This document shows positions 38,645-50,885 of a stretch of 64,000 nt of DNA, in pieces. The stretch's first letter is position 1, and each line of letters begins with the position of its first letter. The notes under the pieces were generated by a model. The model did no database searches and had not been told where the DNA came from. It saw only the letters and a list, made by a program, of their open reading frames with translations. Where the stretch lies: NCBI RefSeq assembly GCF_047663525.1, contig NC_092589.1:105832001-105896000 (forward strand), in the 5' to 3' direction. The DNA comes from Anas platyrhynchos. Taxonomy: Eukaryota; Chordata; Aves; Anseriformes; Anatidae. Made by a program: the position numbers and the translations under genes.

Positions 38645-39254
38645 GTATCCTTTAAAATCTGGCAATTAGTTTATGTAGCATGTTTGGTCGTTCTTCACAT
38701 AGCAATATCATTTGCTTGGTACTACTGTCAGAAATCATATCCAGCCACCTGCCTCTCACCGTGCATTCCACATCCCCAAGTTATTTCTTGGATCACTGTA
38801 GATCTCTGCGTGAGGTAAGCTTGGCATGTGGCTATGGCTAGAAGGCCCACGACTGCTAAGGAGTCTGACCTGTTCCTAATTTACATCTTTGCTAGAGATG
38901 CAGGGTACAAATCATGAATCTTCTGTCTCTGCTTCCTGTCCATTCAAGTTGTACTTGCTATGACAAAGACAGTAGTGTTCGTTTTTAAAACACACGTAGG
39001 ATTTGGGCTTAAATCTCAAGCTGTGTGCATTGGAGCAGGTCTTGAGAAACCCCAGGCACTGTTCAACCAAGGACTGTGAAAAATAGGAGCACTTAGTGCT
39101 TCTACCGGTGCTTAATATGTTTTATCCAGATTTAAACTCTATTATAGACTATACAATAATATTATTTCCAGATGTTAAAAAAAATACAAATTTCCCAGAC
39201 AGTTTGGAGAGCTTTGGTATCCTGGCAGTGCTATGAAACTTAACATGCTGTAAG
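38645..39254 (+). other. SLC66A3: U12-type (minor spliceosome) intron 3 of SLC66A3
   Basis: The donor is GTATCCTTTA at 38645-38654. A branch-site-like CTTAAC lies at 39239-39244, about 11 nt before the terminal AG at 39253-39254. The usual polypyrimidine tract is missing before that AG. These three properties together define U12-dependent GT-AG introns. The 610-nt intron falls between codons for Ala-Ala and Phe-Trp, with the Met codon split AT|G. Confidence 0.85.
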
Positions 39255-39312
39255 GTTTTGGGGAGGCTGGTACGTGCTAACGCTGCGGAGGTGGATAATA
39301 GACCTGGCCATG
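39255..39312 (+). CDS. SLC66A3: SLC66A3 exon 4
   Basis: This 58-nt exon encodes (M)FWGGWYVLTLRRWIIDLAM. The W-I-I-D-L-A-M block is identical to my memory of the mammalian protein. It was too short to be found as an open frame and was located by the family motif. The acceptor CTGTAAG has no pyrimidine tract (U12-type intron). The donor ATG|GTAAGTG is ordinary, phase 0. Confidence 0.9.
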
Positions 39313-40548
39313 GTAAGTGCTGCATGATTATTTGAAATCATGTCCGCATATGAAATCATTTTTTGTGGAAGTCTTTATCATTGAAATCTCTCCTTACACT
39401 TGGAAGAATTCATCATTTAGTTCAGCTTTCAGAACAAACAACCGGTTTCCAAATACAGCTGTTTCTTTCACTTCTGTGTGTGGCTTGAAAACACAGCACT
39501 TACATTACAGACTGGGGGGGGGGGAATGTTCTGAGGTATAGTTATGTAAATTGGGTTGGGTTGGGTTGAGAGTGTTAGATATGCTGGTGTGACCTTGTCA
39601 CAAAAATGCTAAAAGTAGCAAAGGTTTAAGATGTCCTCATACGTCCTACTGGCATAATCCCCATTGGTAGACCTCTAATACGAAAGGTAAAAGAACAGAG
39701 CATCAGTCGAAGCATTTGAAATTGGGGTGTTAAATATTTCACAAGATCTTTTTTCCATTTAGCCCTAAAATTTCCAAAGAAAACTTATTATTTGATAATT
39801 CCCCTCGTAGGTTAAAGATGTCTTTGCCCTTTCTATCAGAAGAGAGGAAGTTAGAGTTAATTCCAGATGAACTGGAACTGCTAATGTAAAAAGTAATGCA
39901 AATAAGGATAAAAGCTTCTGAGTCTAGTACCAATCCTTACTTACAAGGGAAATCCAGGCATTGACCAAAGACGCACACGGAGCGACTTTGCAAAATCCCC
40001 CTTAAAAAGATGACAGGTTGAATAGTCTTTTCCCTTCATTACATTTTTTTCCCCACCAATTGGACTCATTTTCCACACATTCTTGTCAGTTTTCTCATTC
40101 TTTTCGGGTTTTGTTTGCCAGACGTAATGGTAACAGATGGTATGAATCAACCTTGCTGTTTAGACTACATCAGTCTCATTTTAGCTAACTTTCATAATCA
40201 GTTTTATGGAGCAGGTTGAGAGGCTTTTTTTTTTTTTTCTCCTTGTATTATATTTGCCTCAATCAACTATTTTCCAACAGTAATAGCCGTTGTTGTGCTC
40301 TCTGAGCTTCTTCTTGAGCAGTACCTCAGAAATCAGTCCCATGCTTCTGGCAACTTTAATTTTGTGCTTCACAGTTCCTTAGTACAAAACTGTAAAGCTT
40401 AAGTTGCAAAATACTAAGAAAGCATATATTTTTTTCTATTCTAAATGAAAAAAAAAATAGTCTTGTTTTCTAGTAAGGTGTATACTGACAGCATTAAGCT
40501 TAACACTTAATGGCAGGGGTTCATTCTTTCTCTTTACGTGCTTTTCAG

Positions 40549-40669
40549 AATTTGTGCACGCTCATCAGCGCGGCAAGTAAGCTGGCTCAGCTGCGGTGTC
40601 TCTGGCAGACAAAAGATTCTGGACAAGTGAGCGCCTTGACCTGGAGCATGGCTGCATACACCTGTGCAA
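40549..40669 (+). CDS. SLC66A3: SLC66A3 exon 5
   Basis: The acceptor is GTGCTTTTCAG. The exon encodes NLCTLISAASKLAQLRCLW.. through SALTWSMAAYTCA, which is the second PQ-loop repeat. Here KLAQL replaces KLPQL, so the Pro of the PQ pair is absent at residue 131. I recall the same in human, so this is a family trait and not damage. The donor is GCAA|GTAAGC, phase 1. Confidence 0.95.
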
Positions 40670-41824
40670 GTAAGCTTTGGATGGGCAGCTTGGTGCAAAG
40701 CACAGAGATCACATTTTTTGAAGCCATCTTTGCTCCTAATGCTGTCAATAGGTCTTTACTCAAACGTGTATCTTGCCTAATGCAGTTTTACATAGTGCTG
40801 ACTGCTGAGACTCAGATACCACAGTCAATCAAGTATTATTGACACTAGCTGAGTCACAGTGCCACTTGGATTTAGAAAACATGAAAAAATGGTCAAAGAA
40901 TCTCGGTGCAGATGAAATAATTGAGAGTGCCTTTATGAAGAAAAGATTTCAGTGTCCTAGAATTCAATAAAATTACCACTGATCCATCATGAAACGGTGC
41001 TAAATTTTGTAGCTATGTCAACAAACAACACTAATTCTAAAAGCCATCTACAAATTATACTTAATGCTAAATACCTTTAACTATGTCTACATGTAAATAC
41101 TTTTTATCAACAAAGGAGAATTTAAGAATATATCAAGAACAGGGAGTTGTGCAGTTCATATGTTAATTACCTAGTGGCCAGCATAAACATTTCTACAGCT
41201 GTTTATCAGAAATACCTTTGTCATATTCATAAACTTTGTTTAAAATATCCTTACTGTAAAACATAGCGCTGCTGAATCTATTTCCCTGTGAAACCAGTGT
41301 TTTTAAGTCAATAATTAGAAGTTGTGGTATGTCAGCTGAACAATGGTAGGAATCCTTGTAAATGGTTCCCTGTTCCAGATGTGAAATAATTAACATTTAG
41401 ATTTGTTGTGGGAAGGGAAACTGAATTCCTCATACTTGCAGAAGCCTAAAAGCATGCAGGTGAACATTTACAAAGGTTGTCACACTAACTCAATTGTGGG
41501 TGTAACCCAGTATCAACTACAGAAGGAGGGGGGAGAACTGAAAGAGAAGCAGTAGACACTGACCACATCCTATTTAGGGACAGATATTTTTTATATCTCT
41601 ATCAATTATTTTCTAATTAAAAAAGGCCCTTAGTACAGTGCCATTCAGCTGTGAGAGCTTGATCTCTGGAACTAAACCAGTCAATCCACTAAAAGTGGCA
41701 ATGTTTATACAATGTATATTTTCATGCCATATTATCTGCTATTGTGAAACAGAGATTTCATCAGTTTATGAAAGTATAAGCATGTTGTATCTAATCCACT
41801 AACCACAATTCCTCCAATTTACAG

Positions 41825-41866
41825 CAAGAATATTTACAACTGTAGTGACTACAAATGATCTCTCAG
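41825..41866 (+). CDS. SLC66A3: SLC66A3 exon 6 (42 nt)
   Basis: The exon lies between TTTACAG and CTCAG|GTGAGT. It encodes (T)RIFTTVVTTNDLS, the loop between the last two membrane segments, with the conserved TTND. It enters and leaves in phase 1, so its skipping would keep frame and remove 14 residues. Confidence 0.93.
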
Positions 41867-43371
41867 GTGAGTATGAGAATGGTTTACCTTTCAAACTAAT
41901 AGTTGCCATAGTACATGTAGTTTTTAACTGCTTTGTAAAAGCAGTTAAAGTGGCTTAAAATAAATATTTTGCAGCTGATTTAATTATAAAGAAAATTTAT
42001 TTAACATCTTCTTACCATCCTGTGAAAAAGTGTGATCCCAACAAAACTGAAAGAACTAAAGAATGCAGCAGGTTTATCAATATATGGTTCAAAATCAAGA
42101 GTCGGTAGATGCAAGAACAGTAACAGAATCACATTATACTTTATCTGGTGGATCCTTTTTCTTGTTCAAAGCTAGAAATTCCAGCAGAAACATCATCTGA
42201 GTGTATTTTTTTTGAGCAGTCCTCTGCAGCACAGTAAGGCTCTAGTTTTACAAGCAGTTAAAATGGCTCTTTCACTGAAAAAGCAAGTCCCCTTTTCAAT
42301 TCCTTATTTTCACCCTTGTGCGTGCTGCCTGCTGTATGCCTGGCTAAGGGTGTGTGGGGCCATGCAGTTAACTGGATCGCCAAAGAACTGGCATAATGCT
42401 TATGGCAGAAGTATGATCTGAGCCCAGTTCAGCCACAGCTACACCCCTCTGCAGATTACAAGTGAGAGGTATGTTGAGGAGAGGAAGGAAGGGAGAAAAC
42501 GCTGTCTTGACAGTGCTAGTAAAACCAAATCACTTGAAAGTAAAGCTGGCTCTGGTTACAGTGACTTTTGAAAATATAACACAGCACACTTTGGAACATG
42601 AAAGAGATGGCAGCAAACATTGACACTATGCAGCTCTAATGGAAAATGTTTCACGTTAACTTCTAGCACTTAACAGTTCGGTGTGTTTATCTCGGTTTCA
42701 TGCAGGCATATGAAACTGTCAAAGATGACTTATTTGTGAAGCAAGGTTTCACGTACATTTCTGTCAATGTTCCATCTCCCACATGGGTATTAGATGTACC
42801 TGTACTTCAAACTGTGCTCTCACAGGTAGTAATACTCTGCTTCCTTTGATTTAAAAACAATCTGAAAGTTAATCGAGATACTGGAAAACAGTTTTGTTTT
42901 GTAGCTTTTTTTTCCCTCTCGTTAAAGTCTGACAGATACAAGTATTTCCTGTATCCCCAAAGTGTAAGCTTAACAGATGGCAGCAGAGAATCTCTATTAT
43001 AAACAACACGCAACCATAAAGGACACAGAAGCTGCGGCTCCAGGTTTAAGGCTAGGTGTAAATATAAATTTTTATGAGGCTACTCAGAGTTGTGCTATTC
43101 TGCTGGTTTTGCCACAAAACAGTTAAAGATGTATTATTTTCAGATATTGCTTGCAAATGTGAAATGCTCTTTTCTGCTGTGTTTACTTTGAGAAGTTCTG
43201 GATTCCGGAACGTGGTAATTTAAACCAATTGGCTGAAATGAGTTGCAGAATGGGAACCAGCCAATTTGTACACCGGGAGAAGTTTACAAAACAACGTGTC
43301 TTCTGAAAATGACAGCAATTGATTTTTTTTGGAATTATGCTTACAAGATTTTCTTTTTTTTTCCCTTTTAG

Positions 43372-43460
43372 TTCTCATCCGTTTCATAACCATGCTCATT
43401 CTCAATATTTGGGTCACAGTCACAATTCTGCGCTACAGGAAAACTAAAAAGACTGATTAG
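43372..43460 (+). CDS. SLC66A3: SLC66A3 exon 7 (terminal coding exon)
   Basis: A long pyrimidine tract and TTTTAG acceptor precede VLIRFITMLILNIWVTVTIL, the last membrane segment. The basic tail RYRKTKKTD and TAG at 43458-43460 follow. The NIWVTVT.LRYRKT block is conserved in the family as remembered. Confidence 0.95.
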
Positions 43461-45300
43461 AAGACACATCAGCACACAACATAAAAACCAAATGAGTAAA
43501 CAGATATAATTAAGCTTAAACAACAAAACAAAAGTTGAGGCAGCTCTCTCTCTTAAGCTTCATTTTTATCTCTAAACATATTTAGTACATTCCTGCTTAT
43601 TTTCTCTTGGAAATAATTCTTTTAAGATACTTAATTTAAGCAGCATATTTTTATTGGTTATTTAAGAGAAGTTTTACTGATACCACATTTTCTATGGAGT
43701 TTTTTACTATGTGGACAAGGTATTTTGTATTTAGATGTTTATATATTCTCCTACCACTGCAGTACTTTCTGGTTACATAGAACCAATTATTTTATTCAAT
43801 TATACAAGAGCTATTTTTTGGCAACGTATCAACTCATCTTTCTGCATTTGCTGCAAGTTTGAAAACAACAGATGCTTGTCTTTTTCTTGCAAGCATCCCA
43901 GTTAAGTTAGGTATTAACCATCTATATTTTAGGATAAAGAAAATCTGAATAAAAGGCCCAATTCAGAATAATGTTGTAAAGGTGTTTTACGTGGGCACAA
44001 ATCCAGCTGGGCCTGCAGCGCTTGCATGCAACACTTAACCAGTACAATGTATACAGCTGATACAGGATACCCCTGGTCATTTTCTATAATGTATAGAAAG
44101 AAAGTATAGAAATTTTCTATTTCTATACTGAGTTTTTATTATAAGAGCAAAAACTCAGTTATGTATTCTTCTTTTTCAACCTGAACATTCAGGAATAAAC
44201 TGTTTTGGGAACAGCAGAAACTGGAAGGTATAGAAATTAATGGGATTTTGAGCTACAGAGTTAAAAATACTGTTCAAGCAGAAGTCCTGAACTGATGCCC
44301 AGTCTCCAAATGCAATCCATATGGGCAGTGACCCATTTACAAGGGCAGCTTGATGCATCAAGACAAACTCATCTCCAGTGTTTTTTGATGATACTACTCC
44401 ATGCTTTATTACTTTTTAACCTGTCTGTCCTGAAGAATTTGAAGACTTCAGTTGAATTTTTACTTTGGAGATTTTAATCAGTTAGTAGTAGGTATATTTA
44501 AATAGGGAAAAGTATATTCTTGAATATTGTAACAGGATTTTATTTTTGGAAGTAGTACTGTTCCAGCCAAAAGTTACAGAAGTAACCAGAGTAGTATAGT
44601 AACCATTCATCTCTCATTACGTTCTCCAAAATGAAAAAAATAGGCCTTTTCAGAAGAGATTTTATAGTATTACTTTTGATCAGCATCCTAAAACCCAGGC
44701 ACCCTTGATCCTGACATGCTTGAAAACTATGGGAAGACTCGGAAGACTCCATTGACTGTGTTTGAGGCAGGCTTTCCTTGCAACGTGCTAAACCTTTGGA
44801 CTCTTACTAGAGCAGCAAGATCTGCAAAAGCAGATGTTCTGCTAGTGTACACGGGGAGAAAAGCCTACTCTGCAATCTCACTGAGACCTTGACTATCGAA
44901 AATACAGCTGCTTTGTAAGCTCTGGTTTTGGGGTGGGAAGAAGTATGTCTGTGGACATACGATTTCATGTATCTCACATTATTGAGAGCAAGTTAAAAGA
45001 TTAGTTTTTTTACTGCTCCAATAAATCTGTATAAATGCTCGGAAGTTTCTATGGTGGTTGAGAGAGTAACTGTAAACATTCTGCTATTGATTTACTAAAG
45101 CTGTGTTAAATATCTGAACTGGTCTAAATAATTTGGTGGCAGGTGGCATGTTATACATTTTCCTGGTCATGTTAATAAATGGTGTTCATCATGATTGATT
45201 CATGTCGTTCTTACAGTGAATTTTCACTATGCATTCAATTTTTAATTCTGTCTCTGTTTTTGGAGAGAAAATAAAATGTTCTTTATAGGTCATGAATGGG
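43461..45300 (+). other. SLC66A3: Probable SLC66A3 3' UTR with polyadenylation signals
   Basis: AT-rich sequence after the stop has AATAAA at 43948-43953, 45020-45025, 45174-45179 and 45270-45275. The first is followed by a GT-rich stretch and would give a short UTR. The later three cluster and would give a UTR of about 1.6-1.8 kb. Two perfect 11-bp hairpins lie inside (44103-44159). The true end cannot be decided from sequence. Confidence 0.55.
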
Positions 45301-46448
45301 CAGCTTTCATCTTAATAGTCAAAGCATCATTCTGTGTATCAATCTGTAAAATGCTAAAGAACTCCAGCATCTTAAAGGAAAAAAAAAAAACACACACATC
45401 TCATCTCCTTTTTTTTTTAAAGCCTCTTGATAGAGAAAGATTTGCTTAGAGACAAAACCCAGTTATTGGTGTCTTTCATATTCCTGAGTGATGCTGTAGC
45501 AAAATAAAGAACGTTTTTTGGCTCGATGATCAGCATTTAAGGTTTTTTTCACCATAAAATGTGGAAAATACATTTAAGAAAGGTTCTGTACAGGTTACTT
45601 AATATATCTAGAATAAATCATCTTGGAAAATTGTGGGAAATAAAAGAAACGGCTGGATAATCCACAAACTTAAGTAATTTTGTGGACTTGGAAAGCTGGA
45701 CCAGGAGTTGTCACTCAAGCTGCCTGGGATATAGAACAAATCAGAAGGTAGCAGCAGGTAGTTTCACATGCTTTTCATTTATTTCTCTTTCTTTCTCTCT
45801 TCTCTTCTCATGGAGAATAATTTCTTTAATTTTTCTAAGGTAGAAACATGGTCAAGTCCTGGGCAAGCCCCATAGAAGTGTAGCTCCCACCAGTACGTAA
45901 ACCATAATCTTCCCAAGTAGCCGGATTAAAGGCAATAGCTTTAGCCAAGATAGGGAGGGCAAATCTTGTTAAACTTGTCATTCAGTGGTACCAGGGTGGA
46001 TGCAAGCAAGTGCAGCAGCTGGCCAAAGGCACGCAGGGGAAGCATCTTGGACCTGTTTTACTGTGGTCAGGTAGTGAGTAGCTTTTATCCACAGGGCTGG
46101 AAGTAGCACTTCTCCAGTCACAGAGCCTGTTGCGCTGAATTACACACCCAGCACCTACTCGCACCAGTTCACAACCTGCTGACAGGCTAAACCAGCTTTT
46201 CTTGGCTTGGAAGGTGTGGGGTCTACTGGGGCTTTCAAAAAGTATGCATTTTCTTGCCCATGACAGTACAAAACTTGAATTCTAGTACAGCCTACTGAAA
46301 TTTGAGTATAACCCCAAACCTCTCCAGCTATGAGCTATGACTGTGCATTTGGTAATGGATGAGCTTGGTGGCATGGATCATTTGGTGACAAAGCTCAGTT
46401 TAACAGTATGAAAGAGAAGACATTTATCATGACATACGGTATCCAAAC

Positions 46449-46476
46449 AAAAAAAAAAAAGAAAAAAAAAAAAAAA
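46449..46476. repeat. A-rich tract (A12 G A15)
   Basis: Near-homopolymer tract with a single G in the gap between the two convergent genes. Confidence 0.95.
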
Positions 46477-49400
46477 GAGGACATGATTCCAGAGATAACA
46501 GGTTGCAGTTTTAGATGTTGACAGTAGAAGATTGAATGGGTTTAACTTTTCCCAAAAGCCTACTTGTGAACCAGTGAACAGGAGTCGTACACAAACGCAT
46601 ACAGGCACCTCCCTTCCTTTCAGGCCTCCCTAACACTTGGTGGTTTGCACAGAGTAAGACCACGTAGACATGGGTGTGTTTCATTGCATTATTCTAATCC
46701 AGGAAAAGATTTTATTGCTTGGATGGCTCAGAACTCCCTGTCCCTGAGCCTCGTCTGCTGGCTTGTGTGTGCATGTAGCTGCTTCCTAACCTGGCTCTGC
46801 TAAAGCAATCCAACAAAACAGGAGAGAAAGGGGTGGGCAAGGGGACTCACAGTGTAACAGCTGGAATCCAGAAGCAGGATTTTACAGCAGTTGGACTCTA
46901 GAGAAAATCATCCACAATTAGCTAACAGGTCTCAGACAGCCTGCATTCAGTCCTCTACAAGAACTACTATTACTCTTCCCCCACCACTCAGAGCTCACAG
47001 GAAGAATTATCAGAATCGTGGAGAGCAACATAAATGAGGTGGTTTCCCAGCCATGCAATTTTGATGATGAATAAATAAATTCTTTTATAATTCTCTTCAG
47101 GCTGATTTATTCCATTCCAGATTCTTCACTGATAATCATAGATCACTGATAATTGAGATTCACATTCATGTATGTAGCAGAACATGAAATGTTCTGAACA
47201 ATGCCCCAGTTTGGTATATAAGGAAGCTGAAAATTGTTGGAAAAGAAAAAATAAAACCATAGAATTGGGTGTTATTAAATCTACTAAATTGTTAGTTTTC
47301 ATTGGAATTTAATTTGCTTGCTTTTGAGCTTCACTCCTCCAGGACACTTAAGATTTTTCAGATATAATGTCTGTTAGGGTCAAATAGGTGTCGGAGAGCC
47401 ACAATGAACATTACCCAAGAACCTACCAATTAATCACTGTTTTGCTGTTGTTCAACTGCCAGTGGTTTAAGCAAGTACTTCTATATATTATGTGGTATTA
47501 TTTATTCACAGGAAGAGCACTGTAAGAGGGCATACACCTTGTTTTATCTGTCAAGTATTCTGGAAACCAAAGGACAGAATCTGCACTAGGCTAAATGTGA
47601 CAAGAAAAGCCAGCTAATAATGATTAAAACTGAATAGTAATGTGGCTCCGTGCTAAAACATATTTTTACCTACCAGCTTACTGTAATTGCAAGTCTTCTG
47701 TGTATATGCCTGCTTTGGGATGTAGATAATTTCCACTTTTGACTTTGGAGACATTAGTCAGCAGTACCAAGGTGCTGACCCGTCTCATACTATACGAAAA
47801 GCATAAATGGAAAATTTTGCTGTCCCCCTGACACGTAAAGCACAGTCAGCACTCTACTGAAGCATAAAATTGAGCCGGTGTAAAACATATTTTTAAGTTA
47901 TGCACTTACTGTAAAGAAATTGTTGCCTTTGAGGTATTGACTACATACAGATTTCACTGAGCTGACTTCCAGAATGACTCATCTTGGGAGACTTTAAATT
48001 GTTTCCCCTGAAGTGCACAATCAGCAGGACTTATCAGCAGTCCTCGTGGTCTTTGTGACCTCCAGGATATTTTTTTACCTCAGTGATGCTGATGCTTCTT
48101 TTAAGCTTGGGTGTATGCTCACCTGCCCAGTAACAAAACTCACGTTGCTGTAGCTCTGAATGGTACAGGGGAGCTCCAATACTGCATTTATCAAGCTCTT
48201 CCATCACTCCAGAGTGGACATGCAGCTACACAGATCCTACCAATATTTGTATGAATCCTGGTCATCCCCCAGTACATCAAGGCTGTAATACACCAGACAA
48301 CATCACACAGGTTCATGGAACCATAGGGCCCAGCAAATCAACATGAGTCTTGAAGTTGCAGACCTACCTGCGGCCTGCACCTAGCTCCAAGATTAGCTTC
48401 CAAAGCCTGTCTGAAAGACAGAACACGGTTACAGAGACCCCACTGGGCCCAGCGAATGTAAGGGTGTTCAAGCAGTGGGCTTCCTGCCTCTGTCAGAACA
48501 GTGAAAGTGTTAAATATCTCAGAAAACTCCAAAAAAAAGTTTCCACCAATTCACTTGTTAATGAAAAGTAGCACGCATTGAGATATGTCGCTAACAGGGC
48601 AATTTAGCGCTTAAGCTCCAAGCAGCTGGCAAGCTGAGGGAACAAGGAGGATTGGCAGCGATCCCGCAGGCCTTGCGCACTCCTTGTTTGGTGGCTGTGC
48701 TTACCAAGTGGTGCAACAGCATCCTGGGGGAAAGAATTCCTGGAGAGCTGGAAGGGGTGATGACAAATGACAAGATGAAGTGGATTACCTAAGAGACACA
48801 CTGGGATGTGACGGTGTAAATCTACGCGTACAAGCAGGCTCACATTTCTGAATGTTCAAGGCCTAGACCTCAAAATGGGGGTGGTACAACTGAAGTGTCA
48901 CACTCAGTTGCCTTGGCTGTGAAGGCATTGCTACGTAGCTCCTCCAAGCAACCAAAAAAGGGCCACAGGGACATAAAATTGCTGCTCTCTGCCCTTTCAT
49001 TTCAGGGGGAAGAGGTGTCTTTCCAGAGTTCTTTAGTTATGCAGGAATACATACAGTTAAGGCTTCGTAATTTTGCTCCCTCGTACAGCAGTTCTTTAAC
49101 TTTCATTTTGAAAGATCACTTTAATCGTGTGGCTTCTGTAAGATTAATGGAACAAGAGCAGTATTGATCAAATCTAGCTGCACACTTGCAATAGCAAGTA
49201 TTAGACAGTAACTTGACATTCATACCCTGCTAAAGCAACACTTCCTGCCTTCCAAGGGGCAAAGGTCCAAAACCCCAATCTTCGTAACAAGACCTGGTAA
49301 TTAGCAGCCCTGTGCTAATAAATTACAGTTCCTCTCATCAGTATCTTGGAACTATGGTTTTACATTCATTGTAGTAATTTCTGGAGTGAACTAGACTGGA

Positions 49401-50739
49401 TGTGTTTAGACAGTGTTCCCATACATCTCAGCAGACATGTCCCATGTTTTAGATGAACGTGTCTGAGTACAACATTGTCTACTTTATAGGTAACTTAACA
49501 AAAAGTATGAATTAGTCTCCAAACTGCTCTGCCAATATCTTTTACAGAGATCCAGATGAAAACTCCTTCCCACTCTCATAAGGGATAATTCAAAGCAACA
49601 AGCAAAACCCTATGATCTAATGGGACATTGATAATCCCTGAAGTAGTTTATAGTGCTGTTGCACGATCATATATACATATGCTCAAATTCCTAACAACCA
49701 GCTGAAGCTTCCTGCGACAAAGCACATTATTTCTAGCAGCAGCTTTGCTGGCCGTGGTGACTCAAGGGAGCCACTGAATGCCTGTCAAAAGTTCAGCATC
49801 CCCAAGAGAGCTAGTAAGAGATTCAGACACTTGCAGAGAAACTTCAGTGATGTTTTAAATTTGGCCACTATTGCCGACTGCCAAGATTCTTGAGCTTCTT
49901 GCATGTTTCCTAATGCTTGGTGGAACTATGTTCCACGTCATGTTTTGGTTACAGCATCAATCATGCTAAGAAGAGCAAGAATGACAAAGTTTTCTGTCCT
50001 ACACAAGCTTGATGTACCCAGCATTGCTGTGAGGGGCTGAGCTTTGGCAGCGGTCCCTGGAAATAGGAAAGTGCAGTACACAACTAGGACAGAAGTGGAA
50101 ATCTTTCAGGAAGGCCCTTGTGACAGCTGACACACACTGCTCTGATGGGGTCTTCCTGTCCAGTTTCTGTGCTGGTGAGCTGTTGGCTGGGAACCAAAAA
50201 GCAACTTCCCCATGAATGTCTTGAGTTTCTGGCTCCCGGTCTGACCCCTGATATTTCCAGAAGGTTAATTTGCAGCTTGGCTATGCCATCTGTGCACTCT
50301 TGCGAAACAATAGGACTTGGAATAAGAGAATTTCTATAGATAGATTGAGCCAGGCCATAAAAATGTCCTGTTTGCTGCAACAGCCCTGTTACAAAAGTGT
50401 TTAAACTTCAGTGACTTTAAAACAATGATTCCTTAGTCCGGTAATATTTTCCACACCTCAAGAATTTCAAATGGTTACTACAGGACAAAAAGGAAACAAC
50501 ACAATCCCCAGGAACTAATGGTAAAGAGTTCTTCGCAATCCACAGCTCAGCAGATGGAAGCCCCATCTCACACAGAAGGACAAGTGAGAAGGACAGAGGG
50601 AACTGTTTTCCCTTTTCTGTCCTGGGTACAAAACAAGGTTTGCTCAGCTCATACCATTGGCCAAATTGTCTCCATGTTACAGCTCAGTGTGGCCCACACC
50701 ATTCCTTTGAGACAGGATTGCATGAAGAAGAACTGAGAA

Positions 50740-50885
50740 ATGCTACGGTACTTCCATCCCCAGAGGCACTCAAAACCCAAATAGACCAGGTCTTGGGAAC
50801 CTGTTCTATATTGGCCTTGCTTTGAGGGAGACGTCAGGCCAGAGGACCTCCAGGGTTCCCTACGAGCCCGTATCATTCTGTGATA
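50740..50885 (+). mobile_element. CR1 LINE 3' end (+)
   Basis: Sense CR1 tail: GAGGCACTCAAAACCCAAATAGACCAGGTC, then GGCCTTGCTTTGAGGGAG, GAGGACCTCCAGGGTTCC and ATCATTCTGTGATAG at the 3' terminus. The part left of 50740 was not assigned. Confidence 0.8.

Larger units (their letters stand above)
35881..43460 (+). other. SLC66A3: SLC66A3 (PQLC3) gene, 7 coding exons
   Basis: Seven exons (143, 83, 70, 58, 121, 42 and 89 nt) join in phase to 606 nt, giving 201 residues plus TAG. Human SLC66A3 is about 202 residues by memory. The product is a PQ-loop repeat multi-pass membrane protein of the SLC66 family. Relatives include lysosomal amino-acid exporters (PQLC2, cystinosin), but the substrate of this member is not established to my knowledge. 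I see about seven hydrophobic segments (roughly residues 10-30, 39-56, 72-87, 92-107, 112-128, 143-162, 173-192). A PQ pair sits at residues 23-24 in KLPQL. The second repeat has AQ at 131-132. The basic tail YRKTKKTD faces the cytosol if topology is typical. The gene is convergent with ROCK2, the arrangement I recall for human. Confidence 0.95.

Noticed and set aside
39549-39570. GGGTT repeats as interstitial telomere
   Set aside because: Only three units and the wrong sequence (not TTAGGG).
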